DNA of 64,000 bases from NCBI RefSeq assembly GCF_007673525.1, contig NZ_VDZU01000001.1:2180177-2244176 (forward strand). Reading direction: 5' to 3'. This document shows, in pieces, positions 42,668 through 51,110 of this stretch (within the stretch, counting starts at the first letter, position 1; the number at the start of each line of letters is the position of its first letter). This stretch comes from Fictibacillus phosphorivorans (lineage in GTDB: Bacteria; Bacillota; Bacilli; Bacillales; Fictibacillaceae). Both the position numbers and the translations under genes were made by a program. The notes below the pieces were generated by a model. It saw only the letters and a program-made list of their open reading frames with translations, ran no database searches and was not told where the DNA came from.

Positions 42668-43522
42668 TCATTTCGATAAATCCTTCACCCAAATGTTCAT
42701 ATCTTCGTATTTATCAAAAATTTTACAGTTATTCGCTAGTCTTCCTTTAAATCTGTAGCCTTTTTGATGAAAAACGGCGTTCATTCCAAATGAGAGGGCT
42801 CTAGCGATTGAATAGGAACAATAAATATTTCTTTGAAATAACTCTTTTTCAAGCTGATCAATCAAATGCTTCATAAGACCAAATTTTCGGTGCTCTGGGG
42901 TTGTCGCGCAATCTGTGATCTCAGCGTTATGATACGATTCATTTACGTCTGCAGAAGCAGCACTAACGATTCTTTTATCATGCTCAATTACACAAAATAA
43001 TGTGCCTGATTGAATCATCTTCCGTACATACTCTGCATCGTTCATAGGTGTAGGATACACTTGGAATACGTTCCCATAAAGCTCTGCAAGTGAATTTGCA
43101 TCCTCTATATCAGCCATCCTTATAGAATAGTTGCTTTGAAGAGACTGATACTTTGATCCCGTTCCTATCTTTAATACATCTTTTAAAATACGATCTTCAT
43201 CTATCCAATACGCGCTGTTTCTTCTGTCATTTGTAAGGTATTTACACATGGCGAATGCTGAGGCACCATTAAAATATCCACTAAACTCTCCTTCATTAAT
43301 ATAACCGAGCTCTTGCCAATAAGAGAGATCATCTCCTTTCGATTTAACAATGATCTTATGAAATCCATTGATTACTGCTTCTTCTTCAAGCCATTGTGAT
43401 AAAGAGTTGACGTTTCCTCGATAATCGTCTGCTCGTATGCGTTCGCTGTAAAAATCAAAACATGTATCTGCTATAAAATGAGTCCTATTGATTCTTTTGT
43501 TTTCGTAGTATGTGGTCTGCAT
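42668..43522 (-). CDS. ablB: Beta-lysine N6-acetyltransferase (AblB/YodP)
   Basis: AblB acetylates the terminal amino group of beta-lysine with acetyl-CoA; with KamA it makes N6-acetyl-beta-lysine, a compatible solute in methanogens. The 284-residue protein has an N-terminal unique half (DFYSERIRADDY, ELGYINEGEFSGYFNGA) and a C-terminal GNAT fold (about 135-275) with ITDCATTPEHRKFGLMKHLI as the acetyl-CoA loop region and ARALSFGMNAVFHQKGY. The order and length match YodP/AblB. AGGAGG lies 8 nt before ATG. It stands upstream of the activator gene, apparently with its own promoter. Confidence 0.9.
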   Translation of the reverse strand: MQTTYYENKRINRTHFIADTCFDFYSERIRADDYRGNVNSLSQWLEEEAVINGFHKIIVKSKGDDLSYWQELGYINEGEFSGYFNGASAFAMCKYLTNDRRNSAYWIDEDRILKDVLKIGTGSKYQSLQSNYSIRMADIEDANSLAELYGNVFQVYPTPMNDAEYVRKMIQSGTLFCVIEHDKRIVSAASADVNESYHNAEITDCATTPEHRKFGLMKHLIDQLEKELFQRNIYCSYSIARALSFGMNAVFHQKGYRFKGRLANNCKIFDKYEDMNIWVKDLSK

Positions 43523-43585
43523 GGTTTTTGCCTCCTATAATGTCCTTGTTTCATAACTTCAATAATATACGCTTAGAATCCTGCA

Positions 43586-43616
43586 CAAAAAACCACCCTC
43601 TGTTTAAAGGGTGGTT
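43586..43616 (-). terminator. Intrinsic terminator between the TRIC gene and ablB
   Basis: A perfect 9-bp stem (43591-43599 with 43608-43616) is followed on the minus strand by TTTTTTG. It isolates ablB from the upstream gene. Confidence 0.85.
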
Positions 43617-43657
43617 TCATCTAAGGCTGTTAAGTTAAGATTGCATTCGTATAACAT

Positions 43658-43735
43658 GTTGTTTTGAACTAGTCCCGCTCACATTTGCTCGCTTTTCAAG
43701 GAGCGTGCGGAGAACCTACACGCTGTTAGAACAAA
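43658..43735 (+). repeat. Dispersed intergenic repeat, truncated copy C
   Basis: The segment with CCCGCTCACATTTGCTCGCT, then TCAAGGAGCGTGCGG and ACGCTGTTAG, follows the first part of copy B (25590-25853) in the same orientation; the second half is missing. Noncoding. Confidence 0.5.
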
Positions 43736-43746
43736 CCGGATGTATA

Positions 43747-44349
43747 TTATAAAGCTCTATGCGGAAGTTTCCAATTGAGTTTCAGTGACAACATTCTAAA
43801 CACAACTAAAGAAATAAAAAGAATCATATATTCCACAGTGCTATTAACCATATTTAGACCAACGACTAAACCGCCTAATAAAGCCCAAACAGCATAGATT
43901 TCTTCACGCAATACGACCGGCTTTCGGCCAGCCAGCACGTCACGAATCATACCTCCGCCAATACCTGTTAAGATTGCAGCAACGATAACAGCACTGATGG
44001 GATGATTCATACTTGTGGCAGCGATAGCACCTTGAATCGCGAATGCAGAAAGACCGATGGCATCAAAGAAATGAAGACTCCTTTTAGAAAATTGAATCAT
44101 GCTCTCTGGCATAAAAAACACGATCCCCATGGATGCCAGTGCTGATTTCAGTAGAAGTCCCTGCTCCCAAATCGTGTCTACAGGAAGGCCGATTAACACA
44201 TTACGCAATATCCCTCCGCCAAACGCTGTGACGAGTCCTAAAATAAAGACGCCCAAAATATCATAATCTTCTTCCATTGCAACTAATGCACCTGAAATGG
44301 CAAATGCGATCGTTCCAATGATGTTCAATAAATCCCAAGTCAAACCCAT
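43747..44349 (-). CDS. Trimeric intracellular cation channel family protein (YvgT-like)
   Basis: The protein of about 200 residues has seven hydrophobic segments in two repeats. Each contains the glycine-rich kink GGGILRNVLIG (near 46) or GGGMIRDVLAG (near 132), the signature of the UPF0126/TRIC family of monovalent cation channels. The physiological ion in Bacillus is unproven. The ATG at 44347-44349 follows GAGAGG and gives the common N-terminus (MGLTWDLLNIIGTIAFAISG); a TTG at 44367 would add six residues. Monocistronic. Confidence 0.88.
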   Translation of the reverse strand: MGLTWDLLNIIGTIAFAISGALVAMEEDYDILGVFILGLVTAFGGGILRNVLIGLPVDTIWEQGLLLKSALASMGIVFFMPESMIQFSKRSLHFFDAIGLSAFAIQGAIAATSMNHPISAVIVAAILTGIGGGMIRDVLAGRKPVVLREEIYAVWALLGGLVVGLNMVNSTVEYMILFISLVVFRMLSLKLNWKLPHRAL

Positions 44350-44414
44350 TCTTCCTCTCAAAATCAATATGCTCCGTATTGAATCTTATAAGGTTCTAGG
44401 CCGACTGGCAAGCA

Positions 44415-45245
44415 TTATTTACTAAAACTTCTCAATTCGTTTAAGGTGCTGATGGGGACTGAACAGCTGCCTATGTCTCCATGGAAAACTTCGCCGTTAC
44501 GAAAGCCATGAAAATCACTTCCTGCTGTTTTGATTAAGGAGTATTTATCTGCTAAACCCTCGTAAAAAGCTACTTGTTCCTCTGTGTGATCTGGATGACT
44601 ATACTCTAGTCCGATCAAACCGTTCTCACTTAAAATCGGAATGAGTTCATCTGCCTCATAAATACCTGGATGAGCTAGTACAGGTACTCCTTTTGCTTGT
44701 TTGATCAATTGAATCGCTTCTATTGGAGAGATGCGTTCTGTTGAAGCATAAGCAGCTTTCCCTTTTCCTAAATACTTTTCAAATGCTTCTGGAAGTGATT
44801 TCACAATTCCTTTTTCCATCAAAATCTCTGCAATATGCCCTCTTCCTACATTTCCTTTGCCATGTCTTTTCTCTTCTAATTCCGATTCCTTCACTTGAAT
44901 TCCGAGGTTGTTCAAATTTTGAAGAATCATTTTATTTCTTTTATCTCTAACAGAAGTAAGACTGCTTAATGCTTTTAAAAAATTTTCGTCTTTATAATCT
45001 ACAAAATAACCTAATACATGAATGTCTTGGCCTTGATATAAGGTACTTATCTCGACACCAGGAATTACGGTAAATCCTGGGTACTTATTCGCTTCTAACA
45101 TCGCTTCCCCAATTCCATTCACTGTATCATGATCAGTGATCGCGATCGCTCCAAGACCTTTTTTAACTGCTCTTCTAATATTTTCTACAGGAGAATAGGT
45201 CCCGTCAGATGCTGTGGTATGAGTATGTAAATCGCATTGTTTCAT
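44415..45245 (-). CDS. PHP-domain phosphoesterase (RNase AM/YciV-like)
   Basis: The 276-residue protein starts CDLHTHTTASDGTYSPVE, the first PHP metal-binding motif. It continues with AITDHDTVNG, VIPGVEIST and late GSDFHG, giving the full His/Asp/Glu set. The family includes 3',5'-nucleotide bisphosphate phosphatase and 5'-3' exoribonuclease AM. Cytosolic. It lies downstream of the sulfurtransferase gene with 47 nt between; AGGAGA precedes the ATG. Confidence 0.9.
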   Translation of the reverse strand: MKQCDLHTHTTASDGTYSPVENIRRAVKKGLGAIAITDHDTVNGIGEAMLEANKYPGFTVIPGVEISTLYQGQDIHVLGYFVDYKDENFLKALSSLTSVRDKRNKMILQNLNNLGIQVKESELEEKRHGKGNVGRGHIAEILMEKGIVKSLPEAFEKYLGKGKAAYASTERISPIEAIQLIKQAKGVPVLAHPGIYEADELIPILSENGLIGLEYSHPDHTEEQVAFYEGLADKYSLIKTAGSDFHGFRNGEVFHGDIGSCSVPISTLNELRSFSK

Positions 45246-45292
45246 TATTTTTTTCTCCTAAATAATCATATTGATTACGGTACATGAAATTT

Positions 45293-46132
45293 TTAATCCG
45301 TAGTTTCTTTCATTATTGGATTTTCAACATAGCTGATCCAATCACTCCAGCTGCCCGCATATAGGGATTTATCGGTAAAGCCCGCTTCATCCATAGCTAA
45401 TATGTTTACACATGCCGTTACACCAGATCCGCAATACACAATAACTTGTTTATTTCCAGTCCAACCATTATATTTCGTTTGTAGATCTTTCTGACTTTTC
45501 CACCAGCCCGGTTTTTGCATATGACTTTCCCAGGGGATGTTTATCGCATTAGGTATATGACCACCCACATGATCGATAGGCTCGAACTCTCCTGTGTATC
45601 GTTTGTATTCTCGTGCATCGACGATAAGTGTATCCTCTTTGTTCATTTCACGTAATACGTCTTCTCTACTCTTCAACATTTCAACTCTCACTTTTGGAGT
45701 GAAATGTGCAGGTTTCTCGGTAGGCATTTTACTTGAGATGGCATATCCTTTTTCTTTATAGTGTGTATAGCCGCCTTGCATGACATAAACGTTATCATGT
45801 CCTAAGTATTTCAAGATCCACCAAAGTCTTGCAGCCATGCTGCCAGATTGATCATCATAGGCGACAACAATTTTTTCTTGGTCAACACCACAACGGCTAA
45901 AAAATTGTGATAGTATGTTTACGGAAGGTAATGGATGACGACCACCATGGGCTGAAACTGTGCTTGAGAGATGTTGCTCAAGATCCACATAAATAGCAGA
46001 TTCAATATGATCGTTCTTATACAGTTCATACCCTTTTTGCGGTTCAGCTAATGTGAACCTGCAATCAAAGATCACGATATCAGCACTGTTCACCTTTTGG
46101 TTCACCCATTCAGGACTTACGAAATTTGACAT
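45293..46132 (-). CDS. Tandem-rhodanese sulfurtransferase (SseA/TST type)
   Basis: The 279-residue protein has two rhodanese domains. The N-terminal one lacks the active Cys (VAYDDQSGSMAARLWW). The C-terminal one has DAREYKRYTGE and the catalytic loop VYCGSGVTACVN (Cys near 239), whose CGSGVTAC resembles 3-mercaptopyruvate sulfurtransferases. It transfers sulfane sulfur to thiols or cyanide. It probably shares a transcript with the PHP gene and is divergent from zwf. Confidence 0.9.
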   Translation of the reverse strand: MSNFVSPEWVNQKVNSADIVIFDCRFTLAEPQKGYELYKNDHIESAIYVDLEQHLSSTVSAHGGRHPLPSVNILSQFFSRCGVDQEKIVVAYDDQSGSMAARLWWILKYLGHDNVYVMQGGYTHYKEKGYAISSKMPTEKPAHFTPKVRVEMLKSREDVLREMNKEDTLIVDAREYKRYTGEFEPIDHVGGHIPNAINIPWESHMQKPGWWKSQKDLQTKYNGWTGNKQVIVYCGSGVTACVNILAMDEAGFTDKSLYAGSWSDWISYVENPIMKETTD

Positions 46133-46226
46133 ATTTGACCTCCTGTTTTATGAAGTGGTTCGTTATTTTAACTTCATCTAGGGAAAGCTGTAACTATTAG
46201 AAAAGATAGAAAGAAGTGACGTACAG

Positions 46227-47729
46227 ATGATACATAGTATTCCTAACGCATCCATCGTATTGTTCGGAGCGACTGGTGACCTTGCTCACAGAAAACTTTT
46301 CCCCGCTCTTTATCAATTGTATCAAAAGGGACATATGAAAGAGAACTTTTCTGTTGTAGGTGTTTCAAGAAAAGAATTCTCTCATGAAGAGTTTCAAGCT
46401 GAAGTTGCATCTGCTATTCATGAACATGCAAAAGGTGCAGATCGCCAAATCGTAGAAAAGTTTGCTTCCCATTTTTATTATTTAAAGATGGATGTAACGA
46501 GTGAAGCAAGCTATCATGAGTTAGAAGAGCTGTTGAACGTACTCGACAGAGATTATCAAACGAATGGAAATCGCCTGTATTATCTTGCGATGGCTCCTAA
46601 GTTCTTCGGAACGATTCCTACTTTCTTAAAATCAGAAGGAATCACGAATACAGAAGGTTGGCAACGTATCGTAATCGAAAAACCATTCGGTAATGACTTG
46701 CCATCTGCAACAAAATTAAATGAAGAGATTCAGCAAAGCTTCAATGAGAATGATATTTACCGTATCGATCACTATCTTGGAAAAGAGATGGTTCAAAACA
46801 TCCAAGTGATCCGTTTCGGAAATGCCATCTTTGAATCCATCTGGAACAATAAATATATTGACTCTGTTCAGATCACTTCAAGTGAAACATTAGGTGTTGA
46901 AGACCGTGCAGGCTATTATGAAAAATCAGGTGCCCTGCTTGATATGGTACAAAATCATATGCTTCAAATGGTCATGATGGTGGCAATGGAACCGCCTGGT
47001 GAATTAAAACCAGAACACATCCGAGACGAAAAAGTTAAAGTTCTTCGATCATTGCGCTTCTTTTCAGAAGAAGAGGTGAAGAAGAATGTGATCCGCGGTC
47101 AATATTCAGAAGGAACGATGAACGGAAATCAAGTTCCTGGTTATCTGAACGAAGAGAACGTAGATCCTGAGTCTCGAACAGAAACATTTGTAGCAGCTAA
47201 GCTTTTCATTGATAATTTCCGATGGACAGGCGTTCCGTTCTATATTCGTACTGGTAAACGTATGGCTGTAAAATCTACAGAGATCGTTATTCAATTTAAA
47301 CAGGGTCCGATGGCACTTTATCATGCGAACACAGAAAATTATCAGCCTAACTTGTTAAGAATTCATGTTCAACCGGATGAAGGTGTTAGCCTTACACTTA
47401 ACGCAAAACCAAAAGGTGATACTCCTGATCTCTTGCCGATCGATATGACTTACAACAATAATAGTACAGCAGAAATGAATTCACCTGAAGCATACGAGAA
47501 GCTTCTGCACGATTGTCTTCTTGGTAACTCTACTTATTTCACGCGATGGGATGAAGTGGCACTCAGCTGGGACTTTATTGACCGTATAACGAAATCGTGG
47601 CAAGACGGAACAGGTTCTAACCTCACACACTATCCATCAGGAAGCATGGGGCCTGAAGAAGCTGACGAACTATTAAAAGCTGACGGACATTCTTGGTGGG
47701 AACCTACAAAAGTAAGAGAGGAATGTTAA
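46227..47729 (+). CDS. zwf: Glucose-6-phosphate 1-dehydrogenase
   Basis: Zwf oxidises glucose-6-phosphate to 6-phosphogluconolactone with NADP+, opening the oxidative pentose phosphate pathway. The 500-residue protein has the coenzyme loop VLFGATGDLAHRKLFPALY (near 11-29), the substrate/catalytic motif IYRIDHYLGKEMVQN (near 180) and PFYIRTGKRM (near 340). An AAGAAGTGA site precedes ATG. The cyclase-family gene follows after 3 nt, so they are co-transcribed. No gnd or pgl is in the window. Confidence 0.97.
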   Translation: MIHSIPNASIVLFGATGDLAHRKLFPALYQLYQKGHMKENFSVVGVSRKEFSHEEFQAEVASAIHEHAKGADRQIVEKFASHFYYLKMDVTSEASYHELEELLNVLDRDYQTNGNRLYYLAMAPKFFGTIPTFLKSEGITNTEGWQRIVIEKPFGNDLPSATKLNEEIQQSFNENDIYRIDHYLGKEMVQNIQVIRFGNAIFESIWNNKYIDSVQITSSETLGVEDRAGYYEKSGALLDMVQNHMLQMVMMVAMEPPGELKPEHIRDEKVKVLRSLRFFSEEEVKKNVIRGQYSEGTMNGNQVPGYLNEENVDPESRTETFVAAKLFIDNFRWTGVPFYIRTGKRMAVKSTEIVIQFKQGPMALYHANTENYQPNLLRIHVQPDEGVSLTLNAKPKGDTPDLLPIDMTYNNNSTAEMNSPEAYEKLLHDCLLGNSTYFTRWDEVALSWDFIDRITKSWQDGTGSNLTHYPSGSMGPEEADELLKADGHSWWEPTKVREEC

Positions 47730-47732
47730 TTC

Positions 47733-48344
47733 ATGAAAATATATGATGTCTCTTTACCGATCTTTGAGGGAATGCCAGTCTATAAGAACAAACCTGAAAA
47801 ACAACCCGAGTTCAAAACAGCACAAAATGCACATGTAACAGAAACTCGCATCTCAATGGATGTTCATACAGGAACACATGTTGATGCTCCGTTGCACATG
47901 GTTCCTGGCGGTGATACGATCGAAACTCTTCCGATCGAAAAATTGGTTCGAAAAGCTAAAGTTATCGATCTAACAGGTTCTACTGGTTTTATTTCGGCTG
48001 AAGATCTGGCTGATAAGGGTATTCAAAAAGATGATTTTGTCTTATTCAAAACAAAAAATTCTTGGGACACCGAGTTCAATTTTGAATTCATATATGTAAA
48101 CAGTGATGCGGCTAAAGTATTGGCTGAAATCGGTATAGCAGGTGTTGGAATTGACGCATTAGGAGTAGAGAGAGCACAAGAAAACCATCCTACTCACAAA
48201 CAGCTATTTCAAAACAATATCATCATTATCGAAGGACTTCAGTTAAAAGAAGTTCCTGAAGGCGAATATCTAATGGTCGCTGCTCCTCTAAAAATAAGAG
48301 GTCTTGATGCATCTCCTGCAAGAATCGTACTTATTGAACAATAA
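47733..48344 (+). CDS. Cyclase-family hydrolase (arylformamidase/KynB-like)
   Basis: The 203-residue metal-dependent hydrolase has the family motif SMDVHTGTHVDAPLHM (HxGTHxDxPxH, near 42-57) and the late GIDALGVER. Related enzymes include arylformamidase of tryptophan breakdown and isatin hydrolase. No kynurenine genes are nearby, so the substrate is open. An AGAGGAA site spans the zwf stop and the gene begins 3 nt after it, implying translation from one mRNA with zwf. Confidence 0.85.
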   Translation: MKIYDVSLPIFEGMPVYKNKPEKQPEFKTAQNAHVTETRISMDVHTGTHVDAPLHMVPGGDTIETLPIEKLVRKAKVIDLTGSTGFISAEDLADKGIQKDDFVLFKTKNSWDTEFNFEFIYVNSDAAKVLAEIGIAGVGIDALGVERAQENHPTHKQLFQNNIIIIEGLQLKEVPEGEYLMVAAPLKIRGLDASPARIVLIEQ

Positions 48345-48345
48345 T

Positions 48346-48392
48346 AAAAACAAGGGCTTGCATAGATCCACATGCAATGCCCTTGTTTTTTT
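48346..48392 (+). terminator. Intrinsic terminator of the zwf operon (bidirectional shape)
   Basis: A long stem of about 17 bp with one bulged base (48346-48363 with 48372-48390) is followed by seven T. Confidence 0.9.
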
Positions 48393-48403
48393 AAAATTGA
48401 TTC

Positions 48404-49663
48404 TTATTCTAAAGCAGGTTTTAATTTCTGAGTCGGATTAGAATCTTTCTTTTCTTCATCTCCCCCGCCTTTTTTCTTGTCAGGTTTGATAGCAAAAAAT
48501 GCAGCAATGGCTCCAATAATACTTACTCCTGCCGAAGTATAAAAAACAATCTCATGTGATTGTTTCATTAGTATCGCATAGATCGGCGGTCCGAGAGCTA
48601 CACCAACAAATCTCATCGAACTATAGATGGAAGTGATCGTCCCTCTAGCTTCTTTTTCAATTCCTTCTGTGATTAACGCATCTAAACTTGGCAGAGCCGC
48701 ACCAATTCCTATACCTGCCACAAAAAGTGCACCTAAAAGAAAATAGACGTTTTCTGTAAACGTGATTAAAAAGACTGAGCCTCCCAAAAGCGCCATAGAG
48801 ATAAACGTACACCACTTCATGATAATTTTATTTTGTTTGATCTTTTTACCTGCAATAAATGAAGAGATCGACAGTGCTAATAACGGAACAGCAATTACCA
48901 GCCCTTTCATGACTCCCTTTACACCATACTTCTCTTCTAATATGGTCGATAGATAAAACAAGATACCAAACAGAACAAACATGATAATGCCACCGATTAA
49001 AAAAATGGCGAACAGCCATCTTCCTTCGTTATGGAAAATTTTCTTTACGTTTTGTAAGTATTCTTTAAAAGGTTGTTTTTCTTGATCCTTTTTTGGCACT
49101 TTAACTAAGAACATGACTAACAAGATAGAAACAATACAAAATACAGGGATGAGCCAGAACGGTAAAAACCAAACGATCGTTGCAAGAAATGCTCCTAGAA
49201 TCGGACTTAATACTTTACCAACCGTATTTGATGTCTCGATCAACCCTAAACCTGAACTCACTTCTTCTTCATCCTTAAACATGTCCCCTACTAATGGGAG
49301 GACGACGGGGGCGGCTCCTGAAGAACCAACACCTTGAAAAAATCTTCCAATAAGTATAAAAGTAAATGCATGATCAGATTGCCATGCCGCCCACCCACAG
49401 ATCAATCCTCCGATTCCGGCTATAAAAAGACTAGGGATGATTACTTTTTTACGCCCAAAACGGTCTGACAGGTATCCAGCGATCGGTATTAACAAAATAG
49501 CTACGATCGAATACACCGTAATGATCAAGGAAACCTGAAAAGAGCTTATATTAAGTTCTTTACCGATCTCAGGCAAAACGGGTATGAGCATAGAATTCCC
49601 CAATGTCATCACAAGGGGAATGGATGCGAGTGCAAGTAAGTCCCACTTTTTCTTAGCTTCCAT
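48404..49663 (-). CDS. MFS efflux transporter (YmfD/DHA1-like)
   Basis: The 419-residue protein has 12 membrane segments. Motif A occurs as GYLSDRFGRKKV between helices 2 and 3, and the drug-exporter pattern RFFQGVGSSGAAPVVLPL in helix 4-5. It resembles DHA1-type exporters such as YmfD (bacillibactin export) in Bacillus; no siderophore genes adjoin it, so the substrate is unknown. The C-terminus is a hydrophilic KKKGGGDEEKK tail. The ATG at 49661-49663 follows GGAGG by 5 nt; a TTG at 49675 overlaps that site. Confidence 0.87.
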   Translation of the reverse strand: MEAKKKWDLLALASIPLVMTLGNSMLIPVLPEIGKELNISSFQVSLIITVYSIVAILLIPIAGYLSDRFGRKKVIIPSLFIAGIGGLICGWAAWQSDHAFTFILIGRFFQGVGSSGAAPVVLPLVGDMFKDEEEVSSGLGLIETSNTVGKVLSPILGAFLATIVWFLPFWLIPVFCIVSILLVMFLVKVPKKDQEKQPFKEYLQNVKKIFHNEGRWLFAIFLIGGIIMFVLFGILFYLSTILEEKYGVKGVMKGLVIAVPLLALSISSFIAGKKIKQNKIIMKWCTFISMALLGGSVFLITFTENVYFLLGALFVAGIGIGAALPSLDALITEGIEKEARGTITSIYSSMRFVGVALGPPIYAILMKQSHEIVFYTSAGVSIIGAIAAFFAIKPDKKKGGGDEEKKDSNPTQKLKPALE

Positions 49664-49738
49664 AATTTCCTCCAAAACCGTACTATTACATCTTTAGTAT
49701 TGTAAAAAGTCATAAAACCATACAAGAAAATCCACCCA

Positions 49739-49768
49739 TTGACTCAAGAAACGAATTAAAGCTACACT
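49739..49768 (+). promoter_or_regulatory. Probable sigma-A promoter of patA
   Basis: TTGACT (49739-49744), an 18-nt spacer and TACACT (49763-49768) lie about 57 nt upstream of the chosen start. Confidence 0.5.
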
Positions 49769-49824
49769 AATGGCAACGTTAAATTTGTCAATTGGTGCGA
49801 AACGAAGAAAGGAAGTTATTTTTT

Positions 49825-50982
49825 GTGGAACAATTATTAAACAACAGAGCTAAAAACATACAAATTTCAGGCATTCGAAAATTCTTTAATGAAGTGACTC
49901 AGTTCCCAAACGCGATCTCATTAACATTAGGACAACCTGACTTTCCGACCCCTATGCACGTAAAAGAAGCTGCGATAAGAGCGATACATAATAATCAAAC
50001 AGTATATTCTCATAACGCAGGATACATAGAACTTAGAGAAGCAGCATCTTCTTTCCTAGACGAAAAATATGCTCTTGCTTATGACCCAACGTCTGAAATC
50101 ATTGTAACGGCCGGGGCAAGTGAAGCGATTGATATCACATTGCGAACCATATTGAGTGAGGGCGATGATGTGCTTCTCCCTGCTCCCATCTATCCTGGAT
50201 ATGAACCCGTAATTACTCTTTGCGGTGCGAATACTATCTATATTGATACAACACACACAGGGTTTAAGGTGACACCCGAACTAATCGAAAAACATATTAC
50301 AGATAGGACAAAAGCTATCATCATCCCTTCTCCTTCTAACCCAACAGGTGTTGTTTTGGAGGATTATGAATTACAGGCTCTTGCTCAATACTTCTCAAAC
50401 AAAGAAATCTTTGTAGTATCTGATGAGATCTATAGTGAATTGAAATACGAGGGTGTACATCGATCGATCGCGAACTATGAAGGCATGCGTGAAAAAACGT
50501 TTGTGATCAACGGACTTTCAAAATCACACAGCATGACCGGTTGGAGAATTGGGTTGCTTTTCGGACCAAGTAATCTTATGCAGCATGTCTTAAAGGTTCA
50601 CCAGTACAACGTTACTTGTGCCTCAACCATCTCTCAAGCAGCTGCTATTGAGGCATTAACAAACGGTAAAGATGATGCATACGAAATGCGAAACGCATAT
50701 AATGACCGGTTAGATTATTGTTACAATCGCCTTCACGATATGGGGTTCACGTTCGAAAAACCAAACGGAGCGTTTTATCTCTTTATTTCCATAAAAAAAT
50801 ATGGACTCTCTTCTTATGAATTTGCACTAAAACTTTTACAAGAACAAGAAGTTGCTGTTGTACCTGGTGATGCATTTACACTTATCGGAGAAGGATATAT
50901 TCGCATCTCCTATGCAGCTTCTATGGAACAGTTAAAAAAAGGTATGGATGGCATAGAAAACTTTATAAATTCCCTTAAGTAA
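49825..50982 (+). CDS. patA: Class I/II aminotransferase, PatA-like
   Basis: The 385-residue PLP enzyme aligns by eye with B. subtilis PatA, implicated as N-acetyl-L,L-diaminopimelate aminotransferase in lysine synthesis. Blocks include SGIRKFFNEV, SLTLGQPDFPTP, PSPSNPTGV, VVSDEIYSELKYEG and the PLP lysine in INGLSKSHSMTGWRIG. The GTG at 49825-49827, 9 nt after AAAGGAAG, gives the same N-terminus as PatA (MEQLLN); an upstream ATG at 49792 would add eleven residues and lacks a site. Monocistronic. Confidence 0.92.
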   Translation: MEQLLNNRAKNIQISGIRKFFNEVTQFPNAISLTLGQPDFPTPMHVKEAAIRAIHNNQTVYSHNAGYIELREAASSFLDEKYALAYDPTSEIIVTAGASEAIDITLRTILSEGDDVLLPAPIYPGYEPVITLCGANTIYIDTTHTGFKVTPELIEKHITDRTKAIIIPSPSNPTGVVLEDYELQALAQYFSNKEIFVVSDEIYSELKYEGVHRSIANYEGMREKTFVINGLSKSHSMTGWRIGLLFGPSNLMQHVLKVHQYNVTCASTISQAAAIEALTNGKDDAYEMRNAYNDRLDYCYNRLHDMGFTFEKPNGAFYLFISIKKYGLSSYEFALKLLQEQEVAVVPGDAFTLIGEGYIRISYAASMEQLKKGMDGIENFINSLK

Positions 50983-51008
50983 ACTGCCCTCAAACTGGGC
51001 AGTTTTTT
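50981..51008 (+). terminator. Intrinsic terminator after patA
   Basis: A perfect 9-bp stem (50981-50989 with 50997-51005) overlapping the patA stop is followed by six T. Confidence 0.9.
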
Positions 51009-51110
51009 CGAATAAGTTAACATAAACATATTACGGTTAATTTAAAGTTTCTGAATAAGAACTTAAATTAGAAAAAAACTAAAATTAATTTATTCAAAGG
51101 ATGCGTTTTT

